The notes: generated from the letters alone by a model not told the origin. 31,089 nt of DNA from Anaerolineaceae bacterium (GCA_012514775.1 JAAYZQ010000266.1:1-31089), one strand, 5' to 3'. Numbered from the stretch's first letter, positions 1 through 9,375 are shown. Numbers and translations: made by a program.

Positions 1-811
1 AGACCGCCTCCACCTGCTTCCGGCCCATGCCGCTGGGCGGCCGGGCAAGATTGGCGGCCCACAGCAGGCGGTCGCGGTTTGGCTCGCCCGAGATGTTGTA
101 CGCCCGGGCGATGCGCTCGTCGAGGGCGGCCAGGGGCTGGGGCAGCAGGCCCCGGCCGGCCGCCGCTTCCCTCGCCGATTCCAGGGCGCCGTCGGGCAGC
201 ACGCCGCTGGGGCAGGCGACGGCGCACGCCCCGCACAGCAGGCAGTGAAAGGCGCCCTCGGCCCGTTCCTCGGCGATGCCCACGCCCGACCCCAGGGCCG
301 TGGGCAGCCAGGACGGCCCGGGGAACGCGTCGCCGGGCTGCACCGACACCACGGGGCAGGTGCCCTCGCACACCAGGCAGCCGATGCAGCGGCTGAGGTT
401 GCCATAGTCAAAGAGCGCGGGAGGCGGCGCGGCCACCGCCACCCGGCCGGGCGCCTGGCGCACGGCCTCGATGGCCTGCACCTGCTCCTCCAGGGGCCGC
501 TGCCGGTCGACGATGAGGTCCTTCACGACGGGGGCGTTGCCCAGGGGGCCCACCTCGATGTCTTGCCCGTCCAGCCCGGTGTGGCAGGCGAGGACCGGCC
601 GCCCGTTGAGGTTGACGCCGCAGCTCCCGCACTTGGCGATGCGGCACGACGAGCGAAAGGCCAGGCTGCTGTCGTGGACGTGCTGGATCTCTTCCAGCGC
701 CTCCAGGAGCGTCATGTTGTCGCGATACTCGATCGCGTACTCTTGCGTGTAGGCCGCCGGTACCCGGTCGGGGTCGTAGCGCCGGACGCGAATTCGAAAG
801 GATCGAGTCAT
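1..811 (-). CDS. Fumarate reductase/succinate dehydrogenase-type iron-sulfur subunit (3' end outside window)
   Basis: FrdB/SdhB-like electron-transfer subunit that would pass electrons between a quinone or other carrier and the flavoprotein encoded just upstream. The N-terminal half is a plant-type ferredoxin domain with C56, C61, C64 and C76 for a [2Fe-2S] cluster. The second half has CIGCLVCEGTCP (C142, C145, C148, C152) and CLLCGACAVACP (C190, C193, C196, C200). In typical SdhB/FrdB the residue matching C193 is Ile/Val and the site carries [3Fe-4S]; Cys here predicts a [4Fe-4S] cluster. The ATG at 811 overlaps the flavoprotein stop in an ATGA junction, so the two are translationally coupled. 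About 270 residues are visible and the frame is still open at base 1. No membrane anchor gene is seen in the window. The family is secure; substrate and physiological direction are unknown. Confidence 0.88.
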   Translation of the reverse strand, partial: MTRSFRIRVRRYDPDRVPAAYTQEYAIEYRDNMTLLEALEEIQHVHDSSLAFRSSCRIAKCGSCGVNLNGRPVLACHTGLDGQDIEVGPLGNAPVVKDLIVDRQRPLEEQVQAIEAVRQAPGRVAVAAPPPALFDYGNLSRCIGCLVCEGTCPVVSVQPGDAFPGPSWLPTALGSGVGIAEERAEGAFHCLLCGACAVACPSGVLPDGALESAREAAAGRGLLPQPLAALDERIARAYNISGEPNRDRLLWAANLARPPSGMGRKQVEAV

Positions 812-2496
812 GGGACCACCTCTCCGCGGCCGGCGGCTGCACCGGCGGGCACGAGGCTCACCGACGGAGGACCGTCGCCAGCCTGGCGGACCACGGTCCA
901 CTCCGGCGGGCGGGAAGGGTCATGGGTGACGTCGTCGCGCCAGTGGGCGCCCCGGCACTCGGAGCGCGCCATGGCCGCCCGGACGATGGTGCGCGCCACG
1001 GCGATCATGTTCTCCAGCTCCAGGTAGGCGACGACGCCCGGGTTGTGGCGCAGCCCGGTGCCCTCGATGCCCACCCGGGGCAGCAGCTCGCCCGCCATCT
1101 CGTCGAGGGCCGCCTCGGCCCCGGCCAGCCCGGCGGCGTTGCGCTCCACGCCGGCCCCGGCCCACATCAGCCGTCGCAGCCCGTCCTTGCCCTCGGCGGC
1201 GGTCACCGTGCCGGTGCCCCTGCCCAGCAGGGCCTCCAGGCGGGCCTCTTCGGCGGCCACCTGCTCGCCGGCGGCCGCTGGCGGCCCGGCCTCGCGGGCA
1301 TGGCGCGCCGCGCTCTCGCCGGCCCGGGCGCCAAACACCACGATGTCGGCCAGGCTGTTGCCGCTCAGGCGGTTGCCCCCGTGGACGCTGCCCGTCACCT
1401 CGCCCGCCGCCAGGAGCCCGGGCAGCGACGAGCGCCCCAGGGGGTCGATGGCGATGCCACCCATGAAATAGTGGGCTGCGGGCGCCACCTCGACCCGCTG
1501 GTAGCGCAGGTCCAGGCCTCGCTTCTGGCACAGCTCGAACTCGTGACCAAAGCTCCGGAACGTCTCTTCGGGTACGTCGGTGGCGTCCAGCCACACCCCG
1601 CCGTGCTCTGTCCCACGCCCGGCGGCGATCTCGGCGTGGATGGCCCGGGCCAGCCGGTCCCGCGTCGTCTTTTCCAGGACCTCGGGCTCGTGGCGGGCCA
1701 TGAACCGCTCTCCCTGCCCGTTGTACATCCTGGCGTACTCCTGGACGCCGAGGATAAAGCCGCGCAGCGAGGAGGGGTGGACCAGGCCGCTGGGATAGAA
1801 CTGCACCTGCTCCATGTTGATGAGCCGCGCGCCGGCCGCCAGCGCCAGGGCCAGGCCGTCGCCGGTGCATTGGATGGGATTGCTGGTGACGGGATACAAC
1901 TGGCCCACGCCGCCCGTGGCCAGGACCACCGCCCCGGCCCGCACGTGCACCAGCTCGCCGGCGCCCAGGTGCAGGCCCACGGCCCCCACGACGCGGCCGT
2001 CGCCGACCAGGAGCCGGGTGGCCAGGGCGTCGTGCACCTGCTCGACGTCCGCCCGGGCCAGGAGCTGGCGGCCCAGCACCTTGGTCATCTGCAGGCCCAC
2101 GCGGTCGCTGATGGCCAGCAGCCGGGGGTGGGTGTGTCCGCCTGCCACGTCCAGCACGTAGCGGCCGTCGGGCCGCCGGTCAAAGCGCAGGCCCCAGCGC
2201 TCCATCTCGCCGACGCGCTCCCCGGCCTCGTTCGCCAGGATGCGCACCAGGCTCTCGTCGTTGAGGTAGGCCCCGCCGGCCAGGGTATCGGCCTCGTGAA
2301 CGTCGGGGCCATCGCCCGGCACGCTCCACGGCCCCACGGCCGCGATGCCCGCGCCGCCCACGGTGCTGCCGCTCTTGGACACGAGCCCTTTGTCCCAGAT
2401 GGTCACCCGCGCGCCGGCCTCGGCGGCGCGGATGGCCGCGTACAGCCCTGCCCCCCCGCTGCCGATGACCAGGACGTCCGTTTCTTGGGTTCTCAC
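808..2496 (-). CDS. FAD-dependent fumarate reductase/succinate dehydrogenase-like flavoprotein
   Basis: 562-residue flavoprotein of the FrdA/SdhA/NadB/AprA superfamily, catalytic partner of the downstream Fe-S protein. It has a Rossmann GSGGAG at residues 12-17, GGHTHPR, an HYFMGG motif, and the C-terminal FAD/active-site block GGNRLSGNSLADIVVFGARAG-like near residue 370. At the position where E. coli FrdA/SdhA carry the FAD-linking histidine (SHT), this protein has Ser44 (SGSTVGG), so FAD is probably not covalently bound, as in L-aspartate oxidase and soluble fumarate reductases. The start is GTG at 2496 behind a GAGG-type site. It lies 30 bp after the EutA-like gene in the same leftward operon. 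With aspartate as the expected end product of that operon, it could act on fumarate or aspartate-derived dicarboxylates; that role is inference. Confidence 0.87.
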   Translation of the reverse strand: MRTQETDVLVIGSGGAGLYAAIRAAEAGARVTIWDKGLVSKSGSTVGGAGIAAVGPWSVPGDGPDVHEADTLAGGAYLNDESLVRILANEAGERVGEMERWGLRFDRRPDGRYVLDVAGGHTHPRLLAISDRVGLQMTKVLGRQLLARADVEQVHDALATRLLVGDGRVVGAVGLHLGAGELVHVRAGAVVLATGGVGQLYPVTSNPIQCTGDGLALALAAGARLINMEQVQFYPSGLVHPSSLRGFILGVQEYARMYNGQGERFMARHEPEVLEKTTRDRLARAIHAEIAAGRGTEHGGVWLDATDVPEETFRSFGHEFELCQKRGLDLRYQRVEVAPAAHYFMGGIAIDPLGRSSLPGLLAAGEVTGSVHGGNRLSGNSLADIVVFGARAGESAARHAREAGPPAAAGEQVAAEEARLEALLGRGTGTVTAAEGKDGLRRLMWAGAGVERNAAGLAGAEAALDEMAGELLPRVGIEGTGLRHNPGVVAYLELENMIAVARTIVRAAMARSECRGAHWRDDVTHDPSRPPEWTVVRQAGDGPPSVSLVPAGAAAGRGEVVP

Positions 2497-2526
2497 CGCC
2501 GCCTCATCCTCCTCGCGCGCCGGCCG

Positions 2527-3276
2527 TCAGGCGCCCGGCCCCAGGGGCATCTCGAACAGCCGCCCCCGGCCGGGCAGGGGCTCGCCGACGCCGGCCAGGC
2601 GCAGCGAGTGCCACATGGTGGCCATGTTGGCGCTGAACACCGGCTTCCCGAGGTCGGCCTCCAGGGTGCTGACAAAGGGGCTGAGGATGATGCCCGTGTC
2701 GCTGACGAACACCGCCTCGGCGTCGGGCGTGTTGGCCCGCTGCACCAGGTCGTGGATCGCCATGGGCCCCAGCGTGCCAATGTCCCAATCCAGGGTCAGC
2801 CCCAACCCTACGTGGTTGGTCACCTCGAAGCCAAAGTGCTGGACGTACTGCACCAGCTTCTCGTTGAGCCGCGGCTCGTAAGGCGTGCCCAGGGCCACCT
2901 TTTTCACGCCCAGGGCGCGAAAGCCCTCGACGAGGGAGGTGGAGGTGGTCGTCGCCGGGCAGCGGCCGTGGCTGCTCAGTAGCCGGCGCAGCTCTGCGTC
3001 CCACTCCGGCCCGCGGCTAAAGCTGCCCGAGGTGCACATCCAGGCGATGCAGTGGGGCCGGACGGTGGCCAGGTCCTCGGCCAGTTGGTCAAAGCGCTCG
3101 CCGCCCGCCACGGCCGTCATGTGCTCCAGCGTGACCGCGCCCTCGTCGGGCATGCTCGACCGGGTGACGTGTACCGACACGCCCGGCGGGCAGAGCTGAT
3201 AGTATTCCATATCGGCCAGCCCCGACGCCGGGTAGATGATGCCCAGGCGCGCTCGCCAGCCCAGTGGTTGCTCCAT
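2527..3276 (-). CDS. EutA-like Asp/Glu racemase-fold protein (maleate isomerase/arylmalonate decarboxylase family)
   Basis: 249-residue protein of the aspartate/glutamate racemase superfamily, closest in layout to maleate isomerase, arylmalonate decarboxylase and the ectoine-utilisation protein EutA. The first catalytic cysteine is present at C81 in WMCTSGSF. The position of the second cysteine, seen as SC or CTS in maleate isomerases, reads VSDTG (S192), so a two-cysteine racemisation mechanism looks unlikely. EutA is a usual member of ehu-eut ectoine/hydroxyectoine operons, where its role is proposed to be stereochemical handling of hydroxyectoine. Two starts are possible. ATG 3282 forms an ATGA overlap with the aspartokinase stop, but GGAGG lies directly against it. 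ATG 3276 has GGAGG at 6 bp spacing and is chosen. Cytoplasmic. Superfamily sure, EutA assignment moderate. Confidence 0.75.
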   Translation of the reverse strand: MEQPLGWRARLGIIYPASGLADMEYYQLCPPGVSVHVTRSSMPDEGAVTLEHMTAVAGGERFDQLAEDLATVRPHCIAWMCTSGSFSRGPEWDAELRRLLSSHGRCPATTTSTSLVEGFRALGVKKVALGTPYEPRLNEKLVQYVQHFGFEVTNHVGLGLTLDWDIGTLGPMAIHDLVQRANTPDAEAVFVSDTGIILSPFVSTLEADLGKPVFSANMATMWHSLRLAGVGEPLPGRGRLFEMPLGPGA

Positions 3277-3278
3277 TT

Positions 3279-4462
3279 TCATCCTCCGATCAAGGTCTGG
3301 TACAGCGACCGCACGGCTTCCTTCGCCCGGTCCGCGCTGACGACGAACGTAGCCCGCCCCCCGGCGAGCTCGTAGTATAGCACGGAGACACCGGCCCCGG
3401 CAAGGAGGTCCAGGGCCCGGCCGCACTGGCCGTGGAGCGCTTCCTCGCTGCCGACCAGGGACACCCACGCCTGCTCTCCCTCGGGCCAGGAGTCCTCGGC
3501 GCCGCACTCGCGGGCCGCGATGCGCAGGTGGGCAACGCGGTCGGGCGACGCGCAGGCCACGAGGGCGCCGCTCTCGGCGTCCTCCAGGGTCATGACCAGG
3601 CGGCAGCGCTCCCATTCTTCGCGCGCCCGCGCCTCGGGCCGGGCCCGGCCGAGGACGACCGTCCGCAGCGGTCCCAGCAGGGCGAGCCCCAGCAGCGGGT
3701 GCTCGTCGGGCACCTGGGCGATGGTCGTGCCCGGCGCCATGGAGAACGTGCAGCGCACGGCGACGGGCACCTGGCCGTTGCGCGCCGTGCGCACCGCCCG
3801 CGGATGGACCACGCCCGCCCCGTAGCGGGCCATGTCGAGCATCCGTTCGTAGCTGATCGTTTTCAGGAAGCCTGCCTGGGGCACGGTGCGCGGGTCCACG
3901 CGCGCCACCCCCTCCACGTCGGTATAGATCTCGACCAGGGCGGCCCCCAGGGCCACGCCCACCGCCACGCTCGACGTGTCGCTCCCGCCGCGGCCCAGCG
4001 TCGTCACGTCGCCGGTATGGGGGACGATGCCCTGGCACCCGGCGATCACGGGCACCGCGCCCTCGTCCAGGTAGTGGTGGATGCGCGCCGGGTCCATCTC
4101 CACGATCTCGGCCTCGCAAAAGTTGCCGTCGGTGTAGATGCCCGCCTGCCCGCCCGTGAGCCCCGCGGCGGGGATGCCCTCGCGCTTGAGGAGGTGGGCC
4201 ATCATCACCGCCGACACGATCTCGCCGCAGCCAAAGATCAGGTCATAGTCGCGGCCGTCCACGGGCAGCCCATCGCTGCGCAGCAGGTCCAGGAGCGTGT
4301 CGGTGGCGTAGGGATCGCCGCGGCGGCCCATGGCCGACACGACAACGGCCACCCGGTAGCCCTCGGCGCGCGCCCGGCGGACGTGCTCCACGGCCTGCAG
4401 GCGGCGCTCGGCGGTGGATACCGACGTCCCGCCAAACTTTTGCACCAGGATGGGAGCCTGGT

Positions 4463-4466
<4 letters not shown>
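3279..4466 (-). CDS. lysC: Aspartokinase
   Basis: 395-residue aspartate kinase, catalysing aspartate + ATP = 4-aspartyl phosphate + ADP. It has the amino acid kinase signature KFGGTSVS at residues 10-17, the GRGGSDTSS nucleotide/aspartate loop and YTDVEGV. The C-terminal regulatory part (roughly 270-395) is ACT-like but degenerate, without the usual crisp LVSVVG repeats, so classical Lys/Thr feedback control may be altered. The start is GTG at 4466, overlapping the Asd stop in a GTGA junction; the ribosome-binding site is weak, consistent with coupling. Asd and aspartokinase are commonly paired for Lys/Thr/Met biosynthesis. Here they sit between a diaminobutyrate-type aminotransferase and a EutA-like gene in a catabolic operon, which raises the possibility that the pair works in reverse. 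Identity secure, direction inferred. Confidence 0.93.
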
Positions 4467-5488
<1,022 letters not shown>

Positions 5489-5547
5489 TCTTCAGGCCTC
5501 CTTGCCCTGTGCAGCCCCCGCAGCCTGCCCCAGGGGGTGCGAGATGT

Positions 5548-5569
5548 GCTCGCAGCGCGCGCTGCGAGC
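5548..5569. repeat. 22-bp perfect palindrome in aminotransferase-asd gap
   Basis: GCTCGCAGCGC followed by its exact reverse complement. It would form a GC-rich hairpin in the transcript reading into asd. No T-run follows on either strand, so it is not a classical terminator; RNA stabilisation or processing, or a remnant of the adjacent repeat element, is possible. Confidence 0.6.
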
Positions 5570-5582
5570 TCGTTTCCAGATG

Positions 5583-5694
5583 GCTAGCAGCGTGTCGGAG
5601 AGGCGCTTGCTTTTAGGTTCGTAGTGGGCGATTTATCGCCCAAGGACCGCGCTGAAGCGCGCACTACGAACGGGCTCTCCGACAGGCTGCTAGC
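5583..5694. repeat. 112-bp nested palindromic repeat element
   Basis: The outer arms are 5583-5602 and 5675-5694, inverted copies with one mismatch (GCTAGCAGC plus TGTCGGAGAG against CTCTCCGACA plus GCTGCTAGC). Inside is a perfect 10-bp inverted repeat, GTTCGTAGTG at 5617-5626 against CACTACGAAC at 5662-5671. Between these arms lie two further perfect hairpins, GGGCGAT-TT-ATCGCCC at 5626-5641 and CGCGCT-GA-AGCGCG at 5648-5661. The whole folds as a cruciform or cloverleaf. No ORF is present, so it resembles a non-autonomous palindromic (MITE/REP-like) element. Its right end covers the last codon and TAG stop of the aminotransferase. Confidence 0.8.
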
Positions 5695-7054
5695 GTGCGG
5701 CTTCGACGTCGCGGACGGAATCCGCGAATATCTCCACGGCCTTGTGCGCCAGGTCTTCGGTGACGACCAGCGGCGGCAAGAAGCGGGCCACGTTGAAATA
5801 GTGGCCGCCGATCTCCATGAGGAGGCCGCGCTTGTGGCACAGGTTGCGCACCTGCCGCGCCAGCTCGGGGGCGGGCTCCTTGGTCGCCCGATCCAGGACA
5901 AACTCGACGCCGATGAGGAGCCCCTTGCCGCGGGCCTCGCCCACGATCCTGGAGTCCCTCTCGATCTCTTGCAGCCAGCCCACGATCTTTTCGCCGAGGG
6001 CCAGGGCGTGGCCCGCCAGGTCGGTCTCGACCATGAACTGCAGCGCGGCGGCGCCGGCGGCATAGGCTGCCAGGTTGCCGCGGAACGTGCCGATGTGCTT
6101 GCCCGGCGGCCAGGTGTTCCACTCTTCCCGGTAGGCGATGCCCGAGATGGGCATGCCCACGCCGCCCAGCGCCTTGCTCATGGTGACAATGTCGGGCAGG
6201 ACGCCGCTGTGCTGGAAGGAGAACATCTTGCCCGTCCGGCAAAAGCCCGCCTGGATCTCGTCGGCGATGAGCAGCACGCCGTGCCGGTCACACGAGCGGC
6301 GCAGGGACTGCATGAACTCGACGGGCGGCGCGATAGAGCCCCCCTCGCCCTGGACCGGCTCGACGATGATGGCCGCCGGCCGGGCCACGCCCGAGTGCGG
6401 GTCTTCCAGGACGTGCTCCACGTACCGGGCGCACGATAGGTCGCACGACCCCGCTTCCTGTCCAAAGGCGCAGCGATAGCAGTAGGCGTAGGGCGCAAAG
6501 TGCACCTCGGGGATCAATGGCAAGAAGTCTTCCTTGAACGACGCCCCACTGCACAGCGTCAGCGCGCCGGCCGTCATGCCGTGGTAGGCCCCTTCGAAGG
6601 CCAGGATGGGATAGCGCTTGGTGTTATAGCGCGCCAGCTTGACCGCCGACTCGACGGCGTCGGAGCCGGTGGGGCCGCCGAACGACACCCGGTTCAGCTC
6701 TGGCGGCAGGAGGGGCAGCAGCGTTTCCACCAGGGCCTTGCGGGCCGGCGTCGGAAAGTCGAGGGAGTGGGTCAGCGCCTGGATCTGTTCCTGGATGGCA
6801 GCGATGACCTGCGGGTTGCCGTGCCCGACGTTCATCACCCCGGCCCCGCCGAAAAAGTCAATGTACACGTTGCCGTCCACGTCCTCCACGGTGGCGCCCC
6901 TGCCCCGGCGCAGCGCCATGGGCATACCGCGGGGGTAGGAGACGATGCCGCCCTCGTGTCCGAAGTGATAGTCCAGGTACTCCTGGGATAGGGGGCCCGG
7001 CGGAGTGGTCTTGATCACCGGTGCGTCGGCGTACGAAAGCTCTCGAAAATCCAT
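5690..7054 (-). CDS. Class III aminotransferase, diaminobutyrate-type (DoeD/EctB-like)
   Basis: 454-residue PLP enzyme of aminotransferase class III. The PLP lysine is K294 in TMSKALGG; GPTGSDAVESAVKLAR binds phosphate and FEGAYHGMT is the usual class III block. Those two motifs resemble EctB/diaminobutyrate and GABA aminotransferases. A cysteine cluster (CYRCAFG followed by SCDLSC) near residues 187-203 resembles the CxxC seen in some GABA aminotransferases that bind an inter-subunit Fe-S cluster. ATG 7054 has GGAGG at 7 bp. Expected reaction: L-2,4-diaminobutyrate + 2-oxoglutarate to aspartate semialdehyde + glutamate, linking the DoeB-like deacetylase to Asd. It follows ehuA in the leftward operon. 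The stop codon lies inside the nested palindromic element. The exact substrate (diaminobutyrate or another omega-amino acid) is inferred from context. Confidence 0.85.
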   Translation of the reverse strand: MDFRELSYADAPVIKTTPPGPLSQEYLDYHFGHEGGIVSYPRGMPMALRRGRGATVEDVDGNVYIDFFGGAGVMNVGHGNPQVIAAIQEQIQALTHSLDFPTPARKALVETLLPLLPPELNRVSFGGPTGSDAVESAVKLARYNTKRYPILAFEGAYHGMTAGALTLCSGASFKEDFLPLIPEVHFAPYAYCYRCAFGQEAGSCDLSCARYVEHVLEDPHSGVARPAAIIVEPVQGEGGSIAPPVEFMQSLRRSCDRHGVLLIADEIQAGFCRTGKMFSFQHSGVLPDIVTMSKALGGVGMPISGIAYREEWNTWPPGKHIGTFRGNLAAYAAGAAALQFMVETDLAGHALALGEKIVGWLQEIERDSRIVGEARGKGLLIGVEFVLDRATKEPAPELARQVRNLCHKRGLLMEIGGHYFNVARFLPPLVVTEDLAHKAVEIFADSVRDVEAAR

Positions 7055-7075
7055 ATGGGTTCCTCCAGTGATTCT

Positions 7076-7105
7076 GCTCGATATGCTCGATATGCTCGAT
7101 ATGCT
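7076..7105. repeat. 9-bp tandem repeat, three copies
   Basis: GCTCGATAT is repeated three times at 7076-7102 and followed by GCT, in the 91-bp gap between ehuA and the aminotransferase, just upstream of the aminotransferase ribosome-binding site. It is out of any supported gene and could be a slippage-prone spacer. Confidence 0.7.
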
Positions 7106-7145
7106 GCTCAACGGGCCTGACGCCCTCGATGTGCCCGGCTCGTCG

Positions 7146-7982
7146 TCAGTCGCAGGCGATCGTATCCTGGCTCCCCTGATCCCTGACCCCCTGGGGCAGG
7201 ACGGCCCTCAGGAAGCTGCGCGTCCGGGGGTTGGTCGGGTTGGCGAGCACCACCGACGGCGGGCCCTCTTCGACGATCTGGCCGTTCTCAAAGAACAGGA
7301 CGCGGTCGGCCACGTCCTGGGCGAACCACATCTCGTGGGTGACGATGAGCATCGTCATGTCGGTCTGTTGGGCCAGGTTCTGAAGGACGATGAGGACCTC
7401 GGCCACCAGCTCGGGGTCCAGGGCGGCGGTGATCTCGTCAAAGAGCATGATCTTGGGCTGCATGGCCAGCGCCCGGGCGATGGCCACCCGCTGCTGCTGG
7501 CCGCCGGACAACTGCATGGGGTAGCAGTCGATCTTGCTCGACAGTCCCACCATATCCAGGAGCTCGAGCGCGCGGGCCTCGGCGACGTCGTGGGGGGTGC
7601 CCAGGACGTGGATGGGGGCTTCGGTCACGTTGCGCAGGACCTTCATGTGGGGAAAGAGGTTGAACTGCTGGAAGACCATGCCGATCTTGGTGCGCATGTG
7701 GCGCAAGTGCTTCTCGTCGGCGGCCACCCGTTTCCCCCGGACCTCCCTGTGCCACAGCAGCTCGCCGTCGACCCAGACCAGGCCCGAGTTCGGCTTTTCG
7801 AGGGTCATCAGGATCCTGAGGATCGTCGTCTTGCCCGAGCCGCTGGGCCCGATGAGGCAGACCTTTTCCCCGGGAGCCACGTGCAGATCCAGGTTGCGCA
7901 GCACGTGCAACTGCCCGAAAGACTTGTTGACCTGCTCGAATTTGATGATGGGCTCCGGCCCTTTACTGGTGTCGCTTTGCAA
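7146..7982 (-). CDS. ehuA: Ectoine/amino-acid ABC transporter ATP-binding protein (EhuA-like)
   Basis: 278-residue ABC ATPase of the polar amino acid family, energising the importer formed with the two permeases upstream. Walker A is GPSGSGKT at residues 45-52, the Q-loop is FQQFNLFPH (Q105/Q106), the signature LSGGQQQR starts at 158, Walker B is IMLFDE with catalytic E183, and the switch histidine is H216 in VTHEM. The D-loop region reads DEITAALDP rather than the common DEPTSALDP; a non-Pro residue there is also seen in EhuA proteins. Start is TTG at 7982, with GGAGG 6 bp upstream. It overlaps the end of the ehuD permease by 20 bp, typical of coupled ABC genes. Family certain; ectoine specificity inferred from the whole locus. 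Confidence 0.9.
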   Translation of the reverse strand: MQSDTSKGPEPIIKFEQVNKSFGQLHVLRNLDLHVAPGEKVCLIGPSGSGKTTILRILMTLEKPNSGLVWVDGELLWHREVRGKRVAADEKHLRHMRTKIGMVFQQFNLFPHMKVLRNVTEAPIHVLGTPHDVAEARALELLDMVGLSSKIDCYPMQLSGGQQQRVAIARALAMQPKIMLFDEITAALDPELVAEVLIVLQNLAQQTDMTMLIVTHEMWFAQDVADRVLFFENGQIVEEGPPSVVLANPTNPRTRSFLRAVLPQGVRDQGSQDTIACD

Positions 7983-8622
7983 GGTACACCTCCAGTCTGT
8001 TGAGTCCCACGGCCGAGAGGTAGCTGAGCGCCAGGAACAGCAACCCGACCATCGTGATGGGCTCCAGGTAGCGGAAGGAGCGGGAGCCGATGATCTTGGC
8101 CGTCTGGAGCAGCTCGACGACGGTGATGGCCGCGAGCTGCGCGCTTTCTTTGAACATGCCGATGAGATAATTGCCCAACGCCGGGATCATGGGCGGGATT
8201 GCCTGGGGGAGTATGATGGCACCCCAGGTGCGCACGGTCGAAAAATTGAGGGCCGTCGAGGCTTCCCACTGGCCGCGGGTGATAGAGTCGATGCCGGCCC
8301 TGTACACCTCCGAGGTGTAGGTGCTGTAGTGCAGCCCCAGGCCAAACACGCCGACGATAAAGGCCGGAAGCCGGATGCCGTATTGGGGCAGGACGTAGAA
8401 AAGGAAAAACAGCTGCACCAGCAGGGGTGTGCTGCGCACGAACTCGACCAGCGCGCCGACGGGCTGCGAGATCCAGGGCGAGGTGGAGCGCCGGGCGAGG
8501 GCAAAGACCAGGCCCAGCACGGCCGCCAGGGCAAACCCCAGGACCGACGCCTGGATGGTCACCACCAGGGCCGACAGCAGGGTTGGCAGGATCTCCCACG
8601 CAAATTCCCAATCAATTGCCAC
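7963..8622 (-). CDS. ehuD: Ectoine ABC transporter permease (EhuD-like)
   Basis: 219-residue inner-membrane permease of the His/Glu/Gln/Arg (HAAAP) family. It has about five hydrophobic segments and the cytoplasmic EAA loop GQWEASTALNFSTVR...ILPQAIPPMIPALGN near residues 118-150, which docks on the ATPase. The N-terminal IDWEFAWEILPTLL, LLVQLFFLFYVLP and the FRYLEPIT segment are what I know of EhuD proteins, and the length is usual for them. The start is GTG at 8622 with AGGAGG about 5 bp upstream. It lies 9 bp after ehuC and overlaps ehuA. With EhuC it should form the heterodimeric channel for the solute delivered by EhuB. Confidence 0.9.
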   Translation of the reverse strand: MAIDWEFAWEILPTLLSALVVTIQASVLGFALAAVLGLVFALARRSTSPWISQPVGALVEFVRSTPLLVQLFFLFYVLPQYGIRLPAFIVGVFGLGLHYSTYTSEVYRAGIDSITRGQWEASTALNFSTVRTWGAIILPQAIPPMIPALGNYLIGMFKESAQLAAITVVELLQTAKIIGSRSFRYLEPITMVGLLFLALSYLSAVGLNRLEVYLAKRHQ

Positions 8623-8631
8623 GATTCCCTC

Positions 8632-9375
8632 CTAAGCCCAGCGGCGCTGGCGTTCCAGCCAGCGGACCCCCAGGGTCAGTGGATAGGCCAGCAGGAAATA
8701 GATGATGAGCAACAGGGTAAACAGCTCGGTGGTGCGGCCCACGGTCATGCGCAGCGAGAGGGTCTGGAAGGTGACGTCGGGCAGGGTGATGAGGGACACC
8801 AGGGCAGTGGCCTTGAGCAGCTCGATCATCAGGTTGCCAAAAGGCGGCAGGATGCGCACCATGGCCTGGGGCAGGATAACCCGCCGCAGGACCATGAAAG
8901 GTTTCATATTCAGGGCGATGGTCGCCTCGATCTGGCTCCGCGGGATGGCGAGGATGGCGCCCCGGACGACCTCGGCGCCGTATGCCCCGACGTTCAACCC
9001 CAGGGCCAGGATGCCGGCCTGCAAGGAGGTGAGTGTGACTCGAAACGGGGGCAGGGGCAGGACGAAAAAGATCCAGAACATCTGCACCAGGGCCGACGAT
9101 CCACGAAAGAATTCGACATAAAGACTGGACAGGCCCCGGATGACAAAGTTCCTGGACGTGCGCGCCACGCCGGCGATGAGGGCGACGACAAAGGCCAACA
9201 CGGTTGCCCCTCCCGTCAGCTTGGCCGTCACCACCACCCCGCGGAGCATCGTGGGCAGCAGATCGAAGGGGCGCTGGTTTATGGCGGAAACGCCTACCGA
9301 GATTCCGAGGGCCAGGCAAATGATGCCCACCCAGATCAGGCTCCGTAGCTTGGGGCTTTTTTCTCGATCTTCCAT
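8632..9375 (-). CDS. ehuC: Ectoine ABC transporter permease (EhuC-like)
   Basis: 247-residue permease of the polar amino acid ABC family. It is hydrophobic throughout, with a first membrane segment at about 12-34, EFFRGSSALVQMFWIFFVLP, the EAA loop QIEATIALNMKPFMVLRRVILPQ-like near 150-172, and a final WLERQRR tail, all typical of EhuC. ATG 9375 is chosen because GAGGG lies 5 bp upstream; an in-frame GTG at 9381 would put the site against the start. It follows ehuB after a 192-bp gap containing three hairpins and precedes ehuD by 9 bp. The gap structure suggests binding-protein mRNA is made in excess over permease mRNA. Confidence 0.9.
   Translation of the reverse strand: MEDREKSPKLRSLIWVGIICLALGISVGVSAINQRPFDLLPTMLRGVVVTAKLTGGATVLAFVVALIAGVARTSRNFVIRGLSSLYVEFFRGSSALVQMFWIFFVLPLPPFRVTLTSLQAGILALGLNVGAYGAEVVRGAILAIPRSQIEATIALNMKPFMVLRRVILPQAMVRILPPFGNLMIELLKATALVSLITLPDVTFQTLSLRMTVGRTTELFTLLLIIYFLLAYPLTLGVRWLERQRRWA

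Noticed and set aside
922..2982. Long rightward open frame opposite the flavoprotein, and similar antisense frames at 11524-13743, 14072-16438 and 16445-18445
   Set aside because: All are shadows of well-supported genes, rich in Ala/Gly/Arg/His and lacking ribosome-binding sites or recognisable motifs.
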